Assembly: GCF_014489595.1 (NCBI RefSeq)
Contig: NZ_CP060790.1
Span: 1,178,001-1,242,000, forward strand
Origin: Paenacidovorax monticola
GTDB lineage: Bacteria; Pseudomonadota; Gammaproteobacteria; Burkholderiales; Burkholderiaceae_C
DNA: 64,000 bases
Direction: 5' to 3'
Shown in pieces: positions 48,737 to 57,584 of this stretch (its first letter is position 1; the number at the start of each line of letters is the position of its first letter). Position numbers and translations under genes: made by a program. The notes under the pieces were generated by a model. It was not told the DNA's origin. It searched no databases and worked only from the letters and a program-made list of their open reading frames with translations.

Positions 48737-51700
48737 TCAGTGAAAATCGCGGCTGCCCTCCAGCGCCTGGGCCATGCGGCCCAGCAGCGGCGTGAGGTCC
48801 TTGAAGCGCCGCCCCACCAGATGGCGCACCACGGCCCCGCCCTCATCCGGAGCCGTGCTGCACTGCCATGTGCCCTCCACGGCCAGAAGCCGCGCGCGCA
48901 GCAGCGCCTCGCGCCAGGGCTCGACGAGCGCAGGCCAGACGATCACGTTCACCGGCCCGCTCTCGTCCTCGAGCGTGACGAACATCGTCCCCTTGGCCGT
49001 GCCGGGCCGCTGCCGCACGGTGACGATGCCGCAGGCGCGCGCCACACGGCCGTGCGGCAGCGCGTACAGCTGCCGCGCCGTGAGCAGCCGCCAGCGCGTG
49101 AGCCGCTCGCGCAGCAGCGCCAGCGGATGGCGGCGCAGCGTGAGGCCCGTGGCCGTGTAGTCGAACAGGATTTCCTCGCCCTCGGGCGCCTCGGGCAGCG
49201 CAAGCGGCGCCTCGTCCACGGGAACCTGCTCCAGCAGGGCCGGCGCGCGCCACTGGGCGGCCGCCTCCCACATCTGCTGGCGGCGATGGCCCGCGAGCGA
49301 GCGCAGCGCATCGGCCGCCGCCAGGGCCTGGAGGTCCGGCCGGTCGAGCCGCGCCCGCAGGGCCAGGTCCTCGGTGCCAGCGAAAGGACCCCGCAGGCGC
49401 GCCCGCACAATGCGCTCGGCTGCGGCCTGGCCCAGCCCCGCCACCAGCCGCAGCCCCAGGCGCACGGCGGGTTGCGGCAGTGCCACGCCGCGCGTGGCCT
49501 GCATGGGGCCTTCGAGCGTGCTGTCCCGGTCGCTCGCGGCCACGTCGATGGGCAGCACGCGCACGCCGTGGCGCCGGGCGTCCTGCACGAGCTGCGAGGG
49601 CGTGTAGAAGCCCATGGGCTGCGAATTGAGCAGCGCGGCCAGGAAGCACGCGGGCTCGTGGCGCTTGAGCCAGCTGCTCGCATAGGCCAGCAGCGCGAAG
49701 CTGTGCGCATGGCTTTCAGGAAAGCCGTATTCGCCAAAGCCGAGCATCTGCTGGAAGATGCGTTCGGCGAAGCCCCGGTCGTAGTCGTTCGCCACCATGC
49801 CGTCGATGAGCCGGTCCTTGAAATGGTGGACGCCGCCCGAGCGCTTCCAGGCCGCCATGGAGCGGCGCAGCGCATCGGCTTCGCTCGCGCTGAAGCGCGC
49901 GGCGATCATCGCGATCTGCATCACCTGCTCCTGGAAGATGGGCACGCCCAGCGTGCGCTCGAGGGCCTCGCCCAGTTCGTCCTTCTCCAGCACCAGTCGC
50001 TCTTTGCGCCGCTGCCGCTCGCGCGCCTGCAGGTACGGATGCACCATGCCGCCCTGGATCGGCCCGGGCCGCACGATGGCCACCTCCACCACGAGGTCAT
50101 AGAACTTGCGCGGCCGCAGGCGCGGCAGCATGCTCATCTGCGCGCGGCTCTCGATCTGGAACACGCCCACGGTGTCGGCGGCGCAGATCATGTCGTAGGT
50201 GGCGGGGTCCTCGCGCGGGATCTCCGGCAGCCCCCAGCGCTCGCCGCGCAGCGCGGCGCGGGCGTCGAGGCAGCGGCGCAATGCGCTGAGCATGCCCAGC
50301 GCCAGCACGTCCACCTTCAGCAGCCCCATGTCGTCGAGGTCATCCTTGTCCCACTGGATCACGGAGCGCCCCGCCATGCTCGCGGGCTCCACGGGCACGA
50401 GGCGCGTGAGCTTGCCCTCGGTGAGCACGAAGCCGCCCACATGCTGGCTCAGGTGGCGCGGAAAGCCCTTGAGCTGCGCTGCCAGCTCCAGCCACAGCGC
50501 GGCGGTATGCGCGGCGATCGGCGCCCCCACGGACTCGGCGAGCTGCTGCAGGCGGCCGGCCGCGAACTGGTCGTCGAACCACTGGTGGTCCTTGGCGAAG
50601 GCATCGACCAGGGCTGGCGCCACGCCCAGCGCCTTGCCCACGTCGCGCAGCGCGCTGCGCGTGCGGTAGCTGATGACCACCGCCGCGATGGCCGCGCGCT
50701 CGCGGCCGTACTTGCCGTAGATGTACTGGATGACCTCCTCGCGCCGGTCGTGCTCGAAGTCCACGTCGATGTCGGGTGGCTCCTTGCGCTCGCGGCTGAT
50801 GAAGCGCTCGAACAGCAGGTGCGAGTGCTCGGGGTCCACGGCCGTGATGCCCAGGCAGTAGCAAACCACCGAATTGGCCGCCGAGCCGCGCCCCTGGCAC
50901 AGGATGCCCTCGCTGCGCGCGTAGCGCACGATGTCGTGCACCGTGAGGAAGTACATCTCGTAGCCGCAGTCGGCGATCAGGTCCAGCTCGCTGCGGATCT
51001 GCGCCTGCTGCGCTGCGGGCACGCCCTGGGGGTAGCGGCCGCGCGCGCCCTCCCAGGTGAGCCAGGCCAGCGTCTGCTGCGCCGTCATGCCGGGCAGCAC
51101 GGTCTCCAGCGGATAGCGGTAGCGGATCTCGTCGAGGCTGAAGGTGCAGCGCGCCGCCACCGCGAGCGTGGCCCGCAGCAGGCCGGCCGGGTAGATGCCC
51201 GCCAGCCGCACGCGCTGGCGCAGGTGGCGCTCGGCGTTGCCCTGCAGCGCAAAGCCGCATTCGGCCACGCTGCGGCCCAGGCGCACGGCGGTGATCACGT
51301 CCTGCAGCGGCTTGCGCGAGCGCGCGTGCATGTGCACATCGCCCGCCGCCACGAGGGGCAGGCCCAGCCGGTGCCCCGCTCCCTGCAGCGTGGCGAGCCA
51401 GAGGTCGTCGTCGGGCGCGAGGTGCAGTTCCACGGCCAGCCAGAAATCCAAGCCCAATCGGCCTTTTGCGCTTTCCAGATCAGCGCAAACAGCTATCAAA
51501 TCAGAAGCATCGAAGCATTCGCGGCGCGGCGCGACCAGCACCTCGCACCCGCGCAGCAGGGCGAATTCGGAGCCTTCGTGCAGCCGGTAGCTGCCCTTGG
51601 GCGCATCGCGGCGCGCGGCCGAGATGAATTCGCACAGGCCGCCCCAGCCTTCGGCGTCGCGCGCGATCGCCACCAGGCGCAGCCGCCCCCAGGCGAATTC

Positions 51701-51946
51701 GCTGCCCACGAGCAGGCGCAGGCCGCAGGCCTTGGCGGCCGTGTGCGCGCGCACCACGCCGGCCACCGAGCACTCGTCGGTGAGCGCAAGCGCCGTGTAG
51801 CCCAGTTCGGCCGCGCGCCGCACCAGCTCGGCGGGCTGCGAAGCCCCGCGCTGGAAGCTGAAATTGCTCAGGCAGTGCAGCTCCGCATAGTCCGGCAGCG
51901 GCGGCAAGGCGGCCATGGAGGCGTCCGGATCAGCCATAGATGCCAT
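48737..51946 (-). CDS. dnaE2: Error-prone DNA polymerase III alpha subunit (ImuC)
   Basis: A 1069-residue C-family polymerase for SOS mutagenesis. PHP domain at residues about 20-230 (YAELHCLSNFSFQRGAS), polymerase core with the catalytic PDIDVDFEHDRREE near residue 395, and GFGEYGFPESHAHSFALL. The C-terminal OB-fold lies near 970-1050. A copy of the dispersed repeat is translated in frame at about residues 147-163 (DLIAVCADLESAKGRLG), which is not a family-core element. Its start overlaps the imuB stop by 8 or 17 bp depending on the ATG chosen (51937 or 51946). Confidence 0.92.
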   Translation of the reverse strand: MASMADPDASMAALPPLPDYAELHCLSNFSFQRGASQPAELVRRAAELGYTALALTDECSVAGVVRAHTAAKACGLRLLVGSEFAWGRLRLVAIARDAEGWGGLCEFISAARRDAPKGSYRLHEGSEFALLRGCEVLVAPRRECFDASDLIAVCADLESAKGRLGLDFWLAVELHLAPDDDLWLATLQGAGHRLGLPLVAAGDVHMHARSRKPLQDVITAVRLGRSVAECGFALQGNAERHLRQRVRLAGIYPAGLLRATLAVAARCTFSLDEIRYRYPLETVLPGMTAQQTLAWLTWEGARGRYPQGVPAAQQAQIRSELDLIADCGYEMYFLTVHDIVRYARSEGILCQGRGSAANSVVCYCLGITAVDPEHSHLLFERFISRERKEPPDIDVDFEHDRREEVIQYIYGKYGRERAAIAAVVISYRTRSALRDVGKALGVAPALVDAFAKDHQWFDDQFAAGRLQQLAESVGAPIAAHTAALWLELAAQLKGFPRHLSQHVGGFVLTEGKLTRLVPVEPASMAGRSVIQWDKDDLDDMGLLKVDVLALGMLSALRRCLDARAALRGERWGLPEIPREDPATYDMICAADTVGVFQIESRAQMSMLPRLRPRKFYDLVVEVAIVRPGPIQGGMVHPYLQARERQRRKERLVLEKDELGEALERTLGVPIFQEQVMQIAMIAARFSASEADALRRSMAAWKRSGGVHHFKDRLIDGMVANDYDRGFAERIFQQMLGFGEYGFPESHAHSFALLAYASSWLKRHEPACFLAALLNSQPMGFYTPSQLVQDARRHGVRVLPIDVAASDRDSTLEGPMQATRGVALPQPAVRLGLRLVAGLGQAAAERIVRARLRGPFAGTEDLALRARLDRPDLQALAAADALRSLAGHRRQQMWEAAAQWRAPALLEQVPVDEAPLALPEAPEGEEILFDYTATGLTLRRHPLALLRERLTRWRLLTARQLYALPHGRVARACGIVTVRQRPGTAKGTMFVTLEDESGPVNVIVWPALVEPWREALLRARLLAVEGTWQCSTAPDEGGAVVRHLVGRRFKDLTPLLGRMAQALEGSRDFH
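51456..51508 (+). repeat. Dispersed palindromic repeat copy inside dnaE2
   Basis: CGGCCTTTTGCGCTTTCCAG, then CAGCGCAAACAGCTATCAAA, matches the family consensus in the orientation opposite to the gene. It is translated in frame as part of the PHP region of DnaE2. Confidence 0.75.
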
Positions 51947-53284
51947 GCAGATACCAGCGCGCCTGCCCGCTGGCCCCGCCGCGCTCGCGAAAGACCCAGA
52001 CCGTGCCCACCACCGCGTTGTGGGCGACGAAATAGTCGCGCAGGGCCAGGGCCTCTCCCGCCCCTGCCTGCGCGCCCTCCTCCCGTGCGTCCCACCAGCC
52101 CGCCTCGAAGCGGTGCGGCCCCGCGAGCAGGCGCAGCGGACCCTGCAGGCAAGGCCGGTGGCCTTGCAGCGCCAGGGGGCGCGGCGGACGCAGCAGCCAG
52201 GCGGGCCACAGGCGGGCCTCGGGCGGGCCGGCCGCATCCGCCTGCGTGCCACCCTGCACCGCGCCCGCCGCGGCGGCGGGCTGCCAGTGCTGCATGCGCT
52301 CGGGCCGGTGGTCCGCGTGCAACATGAGCAGGCGCACGCGGTCCGCGCCCAGGCGGGCCGACAGGCGTTCGGCGAACTGGTGCCAGGGCTCGCCCGGCCC
52401 CGGGTCATCGGGGCCGGGGGCAGCAGGCTGGCACTGGCGCGGGCCAGCGGGGCGGTCTCGGGCGCGGCCAGCGCGATACGGCCCACGGGCGCGGCCAGAC
52501 GTTGCCGCGCCAGGTGCTCTGCCAGCAGGCGGCGCAGGTGGGCCAGGTCCTGCGTGGGCTCGGCCGTGCGCACGCGCAGGTGCTGCCAGGGCGGCAGCTC
52601 CACGCCGTCCAGGCGGCGCAGGTCGTGCCGCCAGGACAGCTCCAATGCCAGCACGCCCTGGTGGCGCGCGCGCAGCCAGGCGTGCAGCGCCGCGAGCAGG
52701 CGGGCCGCGGACCACAGCAGGGCATCGGCCGTCTCGGCCAGCGCGGGCAGATCGGCCTCCATGGTGAAGCGCTCGGGCAGCTCCAGCCAGGGCAGTTGGT
52801 GGGGCGCATCGCCCCAGGCCTGCTCCAGCGCCGCAAGCGGTGCGGCGCCAAAGCGCCGCGCCACACCCGCGCGCGGCAGCGCGCGCAGTGCGCCCCAGGT
52901 GCGGCAGCCCATGCGTTCGAGGCTGGCCGCATGGGGGCGCAATGCGCTCAGCGCGTGCAGCGGCAGATCGTGCGGCACGTGGCGCGGCCGGGGCAGGCCC
53001 GCCGCGCTCAGGCGCAGCAGCGCGAGCGCCTGCAGGGCCGTCGCGCCTTCGGCCCACAGGGGCTGCGGGGCGTCGCCCTGCGCAGCGGGGTGGTGGCGGC
53101 GCAGCAGCACGCGCAGCGCGTCGTGCCCGCCCCACAGGCGCTCGGTGGCCGAAACTTCGGCCAGCAGTGCTTCGTCGAGCCAGGCCACGCGCGGCGTGAA
53201 GCGCAGCGCCCACCAGCCCGCCACGGCGGCGGGCATGCCGGGCGCCGCGTCATCCGGCGGCGCGGACCAGGCGATCCAGTGCAT
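51930..53284 (-). CDS. imuB: ImuB, inactive Y-family polymerase homologue (one frameshift near 52416)
   Basis: About 451 residues after repair. The Y-family fold is recognised by LRFTPRVAWLDEALLAEVSATERLWGG and the helix-hairpin region LERMGCRTWGALRALPRAGVARRFG; the acidic catalytic residues of active Y-polymerases are not seen, as in known ImuB proteins, which act as clamp-binding hubs. The C-terminus (GAGEALALRDYFVAHNAVVGTVW) is family-typical. The frame changes at GGGGG 52416-52420. It overlaps imuA by 35 bp upstream and dnaE2 downstream. Confidence 0.85.
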
Positions 53285-54035
53285 GGCCGGGACTCCAGCG
53301 CATGGTGCGCGGTGGTGCGGCCGGGGCCTGTACGGCAGCCCGGCGCGCACGCGCGGCGGCCAGCACCTGCGCGAGCGGCGGCGCATGCGCAGGCAACAGC
53401 AGGGGTTCGAGCAGCGGCGGCCCCCGGCGCTTGACCAGCCGGACCTCCAACCCCTCGGGCACGCCGCGCACCGCCAGGCGCAGCGGCGCCGGGCTGGCCT
53501 GCCGCAGCGCGGCATCGGAGCGGAAAACCCACAGCAGCGCCTGCTGCTGGGCCGCAGCCAGTTGCAGGCGGCGCAGCGCCTCGGGCCGGGCCTGGGGCAG
53601 CCAGGCCAGCACGGCGAGCACATCGCGGCAGCGCAGCGCCTGCTCGCAGGCCCAGGCCGCCTCGGCCGCCGTGGCGTCGATCCAGCACAGCCGCCATGCG
53701 GGCAGCCCCGCCGCCTGCAGCACCGGCGCAAAGGGTTCGCACGGCGGTGCCACGAGCACGATGCGCCCCGGACCGTGCGCAGCCGCGCCCGCGAGCGCCG
53801 ACAGCACCAGTGGCCACTCGTGCCGCGCGTGCGGCGGCTGCAGCACCTCGGCCAGCGCTCCCCGGGGCCAGCCGCCGCCCGGCAACTGCGCGTCGAGCGC
53901 CGCATGGCCCGTGGGCTGCACGCGCAGCGCCGCCGCATGCGCGAGCTGGCTGCCCCGCCAGACACCGGCCAGCTCCACGCGGCCACGCCGCAGCGTCGCA
54001 GGGTCGCTGAGAAAGGACTGGGGCACGGCGGACAT
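53250..54035 (-). CDS. imuA: ImuA, SOS mutagenesis protein
   Basis: A 261-residue RecA-like protein of the ImuA group. LDAQLPGGGWPRGALAEVL stands where the P-loop would be, but without the Lys-Ser/Thr of a true Walker A motif, as in other ImuA proteins. It is first in the imuA-imuB-dnaE2 operon and starts 15 bp after a LexA box, so it is expected to be induced by DNA damage. Confidence 0.86.
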   Translation of the reverse strand: MSAVPQSFLSDPATLRRGRVELAGVWRGSQLAHAAALRVQPTGHAALDAQLPGGGWPRGALAEVLQPPHARHEWPLVLSALAGAAAHGPGRIVLVAPPCEPFAPVLQAAGLPAWRLCWIDATAAEAAWACEQALRCRDVLAVLAWLPQARPEALRRLQLAAAQQQALLWVFRSDAALRQASPAPLRLAVRGVPEGLEVRLVKRRGPPLLEPLLLPAHAPPLAQVLAAARARRAAVQAPAAPPRTMRWSPGHALDRLVRAAG

Positions 54036-54052
54036 GGGCGGTCTCTTAAATA

Positions 54053-54068
54053 CTGTTTAAATATACAG
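54053..54068 (-). promoter_or_regulatory. LexA (SOS) box of the imuA operon
   Basis: CTGT-N8 (all A/T)-ACAG matches the CTGT(AT)4ACAG consensus exactly and sits in a larger near-palindrome, 54051-54070. It lies 18 bp upstream of the imuA ATG, overlapping the probable promoter. Confidence 0.92.
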
Positions 54069-54119
54069 TATTCAAGAAAAACCGGCCAGCCTGGGGGATG
54101 CAGCCTGCCGGCTGCGCGG

Positions 54120-55451
54120 CTACAGCGTGGCCAGCAGTTGCCCGCAGCCGTCGCACCAGTCGGCCACGGCCGTGTCGGCGGCGTCGGTGCGCGCCATCAC
54201 CTGGGGCCAGCGGCGCTGCGAGGCGTTGACGATGGATTGGAGCTGCCACAGGGCCTCCCGGCCCACGAGCGCGACTTCGGCCATGCCCTGGGCATCGCCC
54301 TGCAGGTATTCGAGGAGTTCGGCCATCTGTCGCGGGTGGGAACCCGCCTCGAACAGCGCCTTCTGCAGCGCGGCCAGGCGCAGCTCCACGAAGGCGCAGG
54401 CGCGGCCCGAGGGCAGCGCGAGCCACTGCGCGGGCAGCCGCTCGCGCTGGTCGGACCAGGCCTGAAAGGCGCCCGAGAGCACGTCGATGCAGCGCGCGGC
54501 GTCGCTCTGCAGTGGGGCTAGGTCGGCGCCTGCCTCGGGCGCGTCCGGCAGCAACGGCAGCACAAGGCCCACCAGTACGGCAGGAAACTTGCGGTGGTTC
54601 AGCCGCAGCATGAGCGAGAGGCGCTGTGCGGGCAGGTCGGTGTATTTTTCGAAGAACGCGGTCACGACCTCGGCCAACAGCAGGATCTGGCCCATGGGCG
54701 AGATCTGCGCGCCGGACAAGCCGCGTGGATAGCCTGTGCCGTCCATGCGCTCATGGTGCTCGAGCACAGCCTCCTCCACCGCGCGGGGATAGGCCTGCTG
54801 GGCGCGGATCATGAGCATGGCCGTGACCGGGTGCGCCACGAGGTGCTTGCGCCCCGCGCCAGTCACCTTGTACTCTGGATTGCGCCAGACGGGGTCCATG
54901 TGCAGCACGCCGATGTCGTGCAGCAGCGCGGCACAGGCCAGGGGCACGCATTCGCGCTCGCCCCAGCCGCCCCGGATACCCAGGAACAGCGCCACGAGCA
55001 TCATCTGCACGCTGTGCGCGAGCAGGTCGGGCCGCTGCTCGCGCATCACCGTGAGCTTGAAGGCCATGGGAGGCGGCAGCGGCATGTGGCGCAGCGGCGC
55101 CAGCAGCCGCGCGGGCCCGCCCAGCGCCTGCGCCAGCAGCCGGGGCAGCGGCGCCGCCTCGCACTGGGTGCGCGCCAGGGCTTCGAGTGCGGACACGTCC
55201 ACCACGTTCTCCATGCTCAGCTGGCTGTCGATGGGAGCGCGCAGCTTGTGCTGCACGAGGCGGTCGTAGAGGCGGCTGTCGATGCGCGCGCCCTTGTCCA
55301 CGAGCTTAACGCCGTTGTCGGTGTAGATGGCGTCCTGTGTCACCACATGGCAGCGCTCGGCCATGTCGGTCACGGCGCGCAGGTAGTGCTCGCCATCCTG
55401 CAGGCTGTCGAGCCCGGCGTCGGCCATCATCACGGTTGTCTCATCGGTCAT
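54120..55451 (-). CDS. HD-GYP domain phosphodiesterase
   Basis: A 443-residue soluble protein. Residues 1-150 form an uncharacterised N-terminal region; the HD-GYP core is at about 165-300 with LLHDIGVLHMDP (HD near 180) and EAVLEHHERMDGTGYPRGL near 235. The first motif reads HDIGV rather than HDIGK, a mild change at a residue normally conserved; c-di-GMP hydrolysis is likely but not assured. ATG 55451 is favoured (MTDETTVMMADAG). It follows the LexA region divergently from no gene and stands alone. Confidence 0.82.
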   Translation of the reverse strand: MTDETTVMMADAGLDSLQDGEHYLRAVTDMAERCHVVTQDAIYTDNGVKLVDKGARIDSRLYDRLVQHKLRAPIDSQLSMENVVDVSALEALARTQCEAAPLPRLLAQALGGPARLLAPLRHMPLPPPMAFKLTVMREQRPDLLAHSVQMMLVALFLGIRGGWGERECVPLACAALLHDIGVLHMDPVWRNPEYKVTGAGRKHLVAHPVTAMLMIRAQQAYPRAVEEAVLEHHERMDGTGYPRGLSGAQISPMGQILLLAEVVTAFFEKYTDLPAQRLSLMLRLNHRKFPAVLVGLVLPLLPDAPEAGADLAPLQSDAARCIDVLSGAFQAWSDQRERLPAQWLALPSGRACAFVELRLAALQKALFEAGSHPRQMAELLEYLQGDAQGMAEVALVGREALWQLQSIVNASQRRWPQVMARTDAADTAVADWCDGCGQLLATL

Positions 55452-55506
55452 GCGGCGGACATTATTGGGAGGAATGCCGCCAATATACGGCCAGCCCACG
55501 CAAAAA

Positions 55507-55524
55507 AGCCCGCATGCGCGGGCT
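55507..55524 (-). terminator. Intrinsic terminator of the scoAB operon
   Basis: A 7-bp perfect stem (AGCCCGC with GCGGGCT, 4-nt loop) is followed on the minus strand by a run of T (55507-55502). It lies 69 bp after scoB. The plus side also has TTTT, so it may work both ways. Confidence 0.85.
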
Positions 55525-55592
55525 CATTTTCTTGACATCCGTCAATCATCGCCGGCTCCGCGCACGCCGCCAGGGGCCTGCGCGGGCAGCGT

Positions 55593-56231
55593 TCACTGCA
55601 GCAGGGTCACGCCGGTCTTGGCCTGCACGGCTTCGAAGCTCACGCCGGGCGCCAGCTCCACCACCTTCAGGCCCTGGGGCGTGACGTCCATCACGGCCAG
55701 GTCGGTGATGATGCGGTCCACCACGCCCACGCCCGTGAGGGGCAGCGTGCAGGCGGGCAGGATCTTGAGGTCTTCCGTACCGTCCTTCTTGCGCGCCACA
55801 TGCTCCATGAGCACGATCACGCGCTTGACGCCGGCCACCAGGTCCATGGCGCCGCCCATGCCCTTGACCATCTTGCCGGGGATCATCCAGTTGGCGAGGT
55901 CGCCCTTCTCGCTGACCTGCATGGCGCCCAGGATCGAGAGGTTGATCTTGCCGCCGCGGATCATCGCGAACGACTGGTCGCTGCCGAAGATCGACGAGCC
56001 CTTGATCGTGGTGACGGTCTGCTTGCCCGCGTTGATGAGGTCGGGGTTCACCTGGTCTTCGGTGGGGAACGGGCCGATGCCCAGCATGCCGTTCTCGGAC
56101 TGCAGCCACACCTCCTTGTCGCCCGTGAAGTTGGCCACCAGCGTGGGAATGCCGATGCCCAGGTTCACATAGAAGCCGTCCTCGAGTTCTTGCGCCGCGC
56201 GGGCGGCCATCTGGTCTTGGGTCCACGGCAT
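55593..56231 (-). CDS. scoB: 3-oxoacid CoA-transferase subunit B
   Basis: A 212-residue beta subunit of the SCOT/AtoDA family, transferring CoA from succinyl-CoA (or acetyl-CoA) to acetoacetate or 3-oxoadipate. [14 protein letters not shown] at the N-terminus, the catalytic-Glu motif [11 protein letters not shown] (Glu near residue 46), and [19 protein letters not shown] are present. It starts 2 bp after the alpha-subunit gene. The acceptor cannot be told from sequence. Confidence 0.9.
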   Translation of the reverse strand: MPWTQDQMAARAAQELEDGFYVNLGIGIPTLVANFTGDKEVWLQSENGMLGIGPFPTEDQVNPDLINAGKQTVTTIKGSSIFGSDQSFAMIRGGKINLSILGAMQVSEKGDLANWMIPGKMVKGMGGAMDLVAGVKRVIVLMEHVARKKDGTEDLKILPACTLPLTGVGVVDRIITDLAVMDVTPQGLKVVELAPGVSFEAVQAKTGVTLLQ

Positions 56232-56233
56232 GG

Positions 56234-56941
56234 TCAGGCTCCTGCTTTCTCGGTGATGGTGCGCTTCTCGATGCGCTTTTCGGGGTTCGGGTTGTGCACG
56301 ATGCGGTGCACGTAGATGCCGGGCAGGTGGATATCGTCGGGCGCGATCTCGCCGGTCTCGACGATGCGCTCCACTTCCACGATGCAGATCTTGCCGGCCG
56401 TGGCGGCAGCGGGGTTGAAGTTGCGCGCCGTGAGGTTGAAGCGCAGGTTGCCCGACTTGTCGGCCACATCGGCCTTCACCAGGGACACCTCGGGCACCAG
56501 CGAGCGCTCCATCACGTAGGTCTCGCCGTCAAACTCGCGCAGCTCCTTGCCCTCGGCCACGATGGTGCCCACGCCGGTCTTGGTGAAGAAGGCCGGGATG
56601 CCCGCGCCGCCGGCGCGCAGCTTCTCGGCCAGCGTGCCCTGGGGCGTGAACTCCAGTTCCAGCTCGCCCGCGAGGTACTGGCGCTCGAACTCCTTGTTCT
56701 CGCCCACATAGGAGCTGATCATCTTCTTGATCTGGCGCGTCTCGAGCAGCTTGCCGAGGCCGAAGCCGTCAACCCCTGCGTTGTTCGAGATCACGGTGAG
56801 ATCCTTCACACCGGAATCGCGCAGTGCGTCGATCAGCGCCTCGGGAATGCCGCACAGCCCGAAGCCGCCCACGGCCATGAGCTGGCCATCGGCGACGACG
56901 CCCTTGAGCGCCTCGGCCGCGGAGGGGAAAAGCTTGTTCAC
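56234..56941 (-). CDS. scoA: 3-oxoacid CoA-transferase subunit A
   Basis: A 235-residue alpha subunit with the [16 protein letters not shown] oxyanion-loop glycine motif near residue 25, [12 protein letters not shown], and [17 protein letters not shown] near the C-terminus. It forms a heterotetramer with scoB. A PAS-LuxR regulator gene is divergent 76 bp upstream with a palindrome in between, indicating substrate-linked control. Confidence 0.9.
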   Translation of the reverse strand: MNKLFPSAAEALKGVVADGQLMAVGGFGLCGIPEALIDALRDSGVKDLTVISNNAGVDGFGLGKLLETRQIKKMISSYVGENKEFERQYLAGELELEFTPQGTLAEKLRAGGAGIPAFFTKTGVGTIVAEGKELREFDGETYVMERSLVPEVSLVKADVADKSGNLRFNLTARNFNPAAATAGKICIVEVERIVETGEIAPDDIHLPGIYVHRIVHNPNPEKRIEKRTITEKAGA

Positions 56942-56975
56942 GAATGTCTCCTCGTTGAAGTGGATGCGCTACGAT

Positions 56976-56997
56976 ACTACTTACGCAATTAAGTAGT
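56976..56997. promoter_or_regulatory. 8-bp palindrome between scoA and the PAS-LuxR gene
   Basis: ACTACTTA, 6-bp spacer, TAAGTAGT; 34 bp from the scoA start and 20 bp from the regulator start. It probably is the operator of the LuxR-type regulator. Confidence 0.6.
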
Positions 56998-57017
56998 TTT
57001 CCGTAAAGATTTGCACC

Positions 57018-57560
57018 ATGGATGTTGATTACCGGCTGGCATTCGAACTGGCCCCCGTCGGGCTCGTGCTGTCGCGCAACCGCGCCATGGTGGACTGCAA
57101 CCGGCATGTGTGCGAAATGTTCGGCGCCTCGCGCGAGGTGCTGATCGGGCAGTCGTTCCAGATCCTCTACCCCAGCGCCGACGAGTACGAGCGCCTGGGC
57201 GCGCGCATGGCGCCCATCCTCAACGCCAAGGGCTACTACGCCGACAACCGCATCATGAAGCGCGCCAACGGCGAGGTGTTCTGGTGCCATGTGTCGGGCC
57301 GCGCACTCAACCGCGAGGACCCGCACGCCTCGGGCATCTGGAGCTTCGAGGACCTGAGCGCGCAGCGCCCCGTGAAGGCCGAACTCACGGGCCGCGAGCG
57401 CGAGGTGGCCGCGCGCCTGCTCGACGGCCTGACCTCCAAGGAAATCGGCAAGGCCCTGGAGATCAGCCACCGCACGGTGGAGATCTACCGCGCGCGCCTG
57501 ATGCGCAAGTACGGCGCCTCGACGGCCGCCGACCTCGTGCACAAGCTGGTGGCGGGCTGA
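57018..57560 (+). CDS. PAS domain LuxR-type regulator
   Basis: A 180-residue regulator: PAS domain at residues 5-110 (LAFELAPVGLVLSRNRAMVDCN, RIMKRANGEVFWCHVSG) and a LuxR/GerE helix-turn-helix at about 120-180 (LTGREREVAARLLDGLTSKEIG, SHRTVEIYRARLMRKYGA). No response-regulator Asp domain is present, so the signal is probably a ligand of the PAS domain. The divergent scoAB operon is the expected target. Confidence 0.86.
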   Translation: MDVDYRLAFELAPVGLVLSRNRAMVDCNRHVCEMFGASREVLIGQSFQILYPSADEYERLGARMAPILNAKGYYADNRIMKRANGEVFWCHVSGRALNREDPHASGIWSFEDLSAQRPVKAELTGREREVAARLLDGLTSKEIGKALEISHRTVEIYRARLMRKYGASTAADLVHKLVAG

Positions 57561-57584
57561 GCGCCTGATCCAGCCCCCTCTTTC

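Noticed and set aside
48416..52327. A 1303-codon plus-strand open frame
   Set aside because: It runs antisense through dnaE2, is His/Gln/Arg-rich and has no family motifs; it is typical of shadow frames in 69% GC DNA.
48737..53986. A 1749-codon minus-strand frame that looks like an ImuB-DnaE2 fusion
   Set aside because: The frame joins the first half of imuB with dnaE2 only because imuB leaves its frame at about 52416. The region 52416-51946 in this frame is not protein-like, while the true ImuB C-terminus lies in the adjacent frame and stops at 51930.
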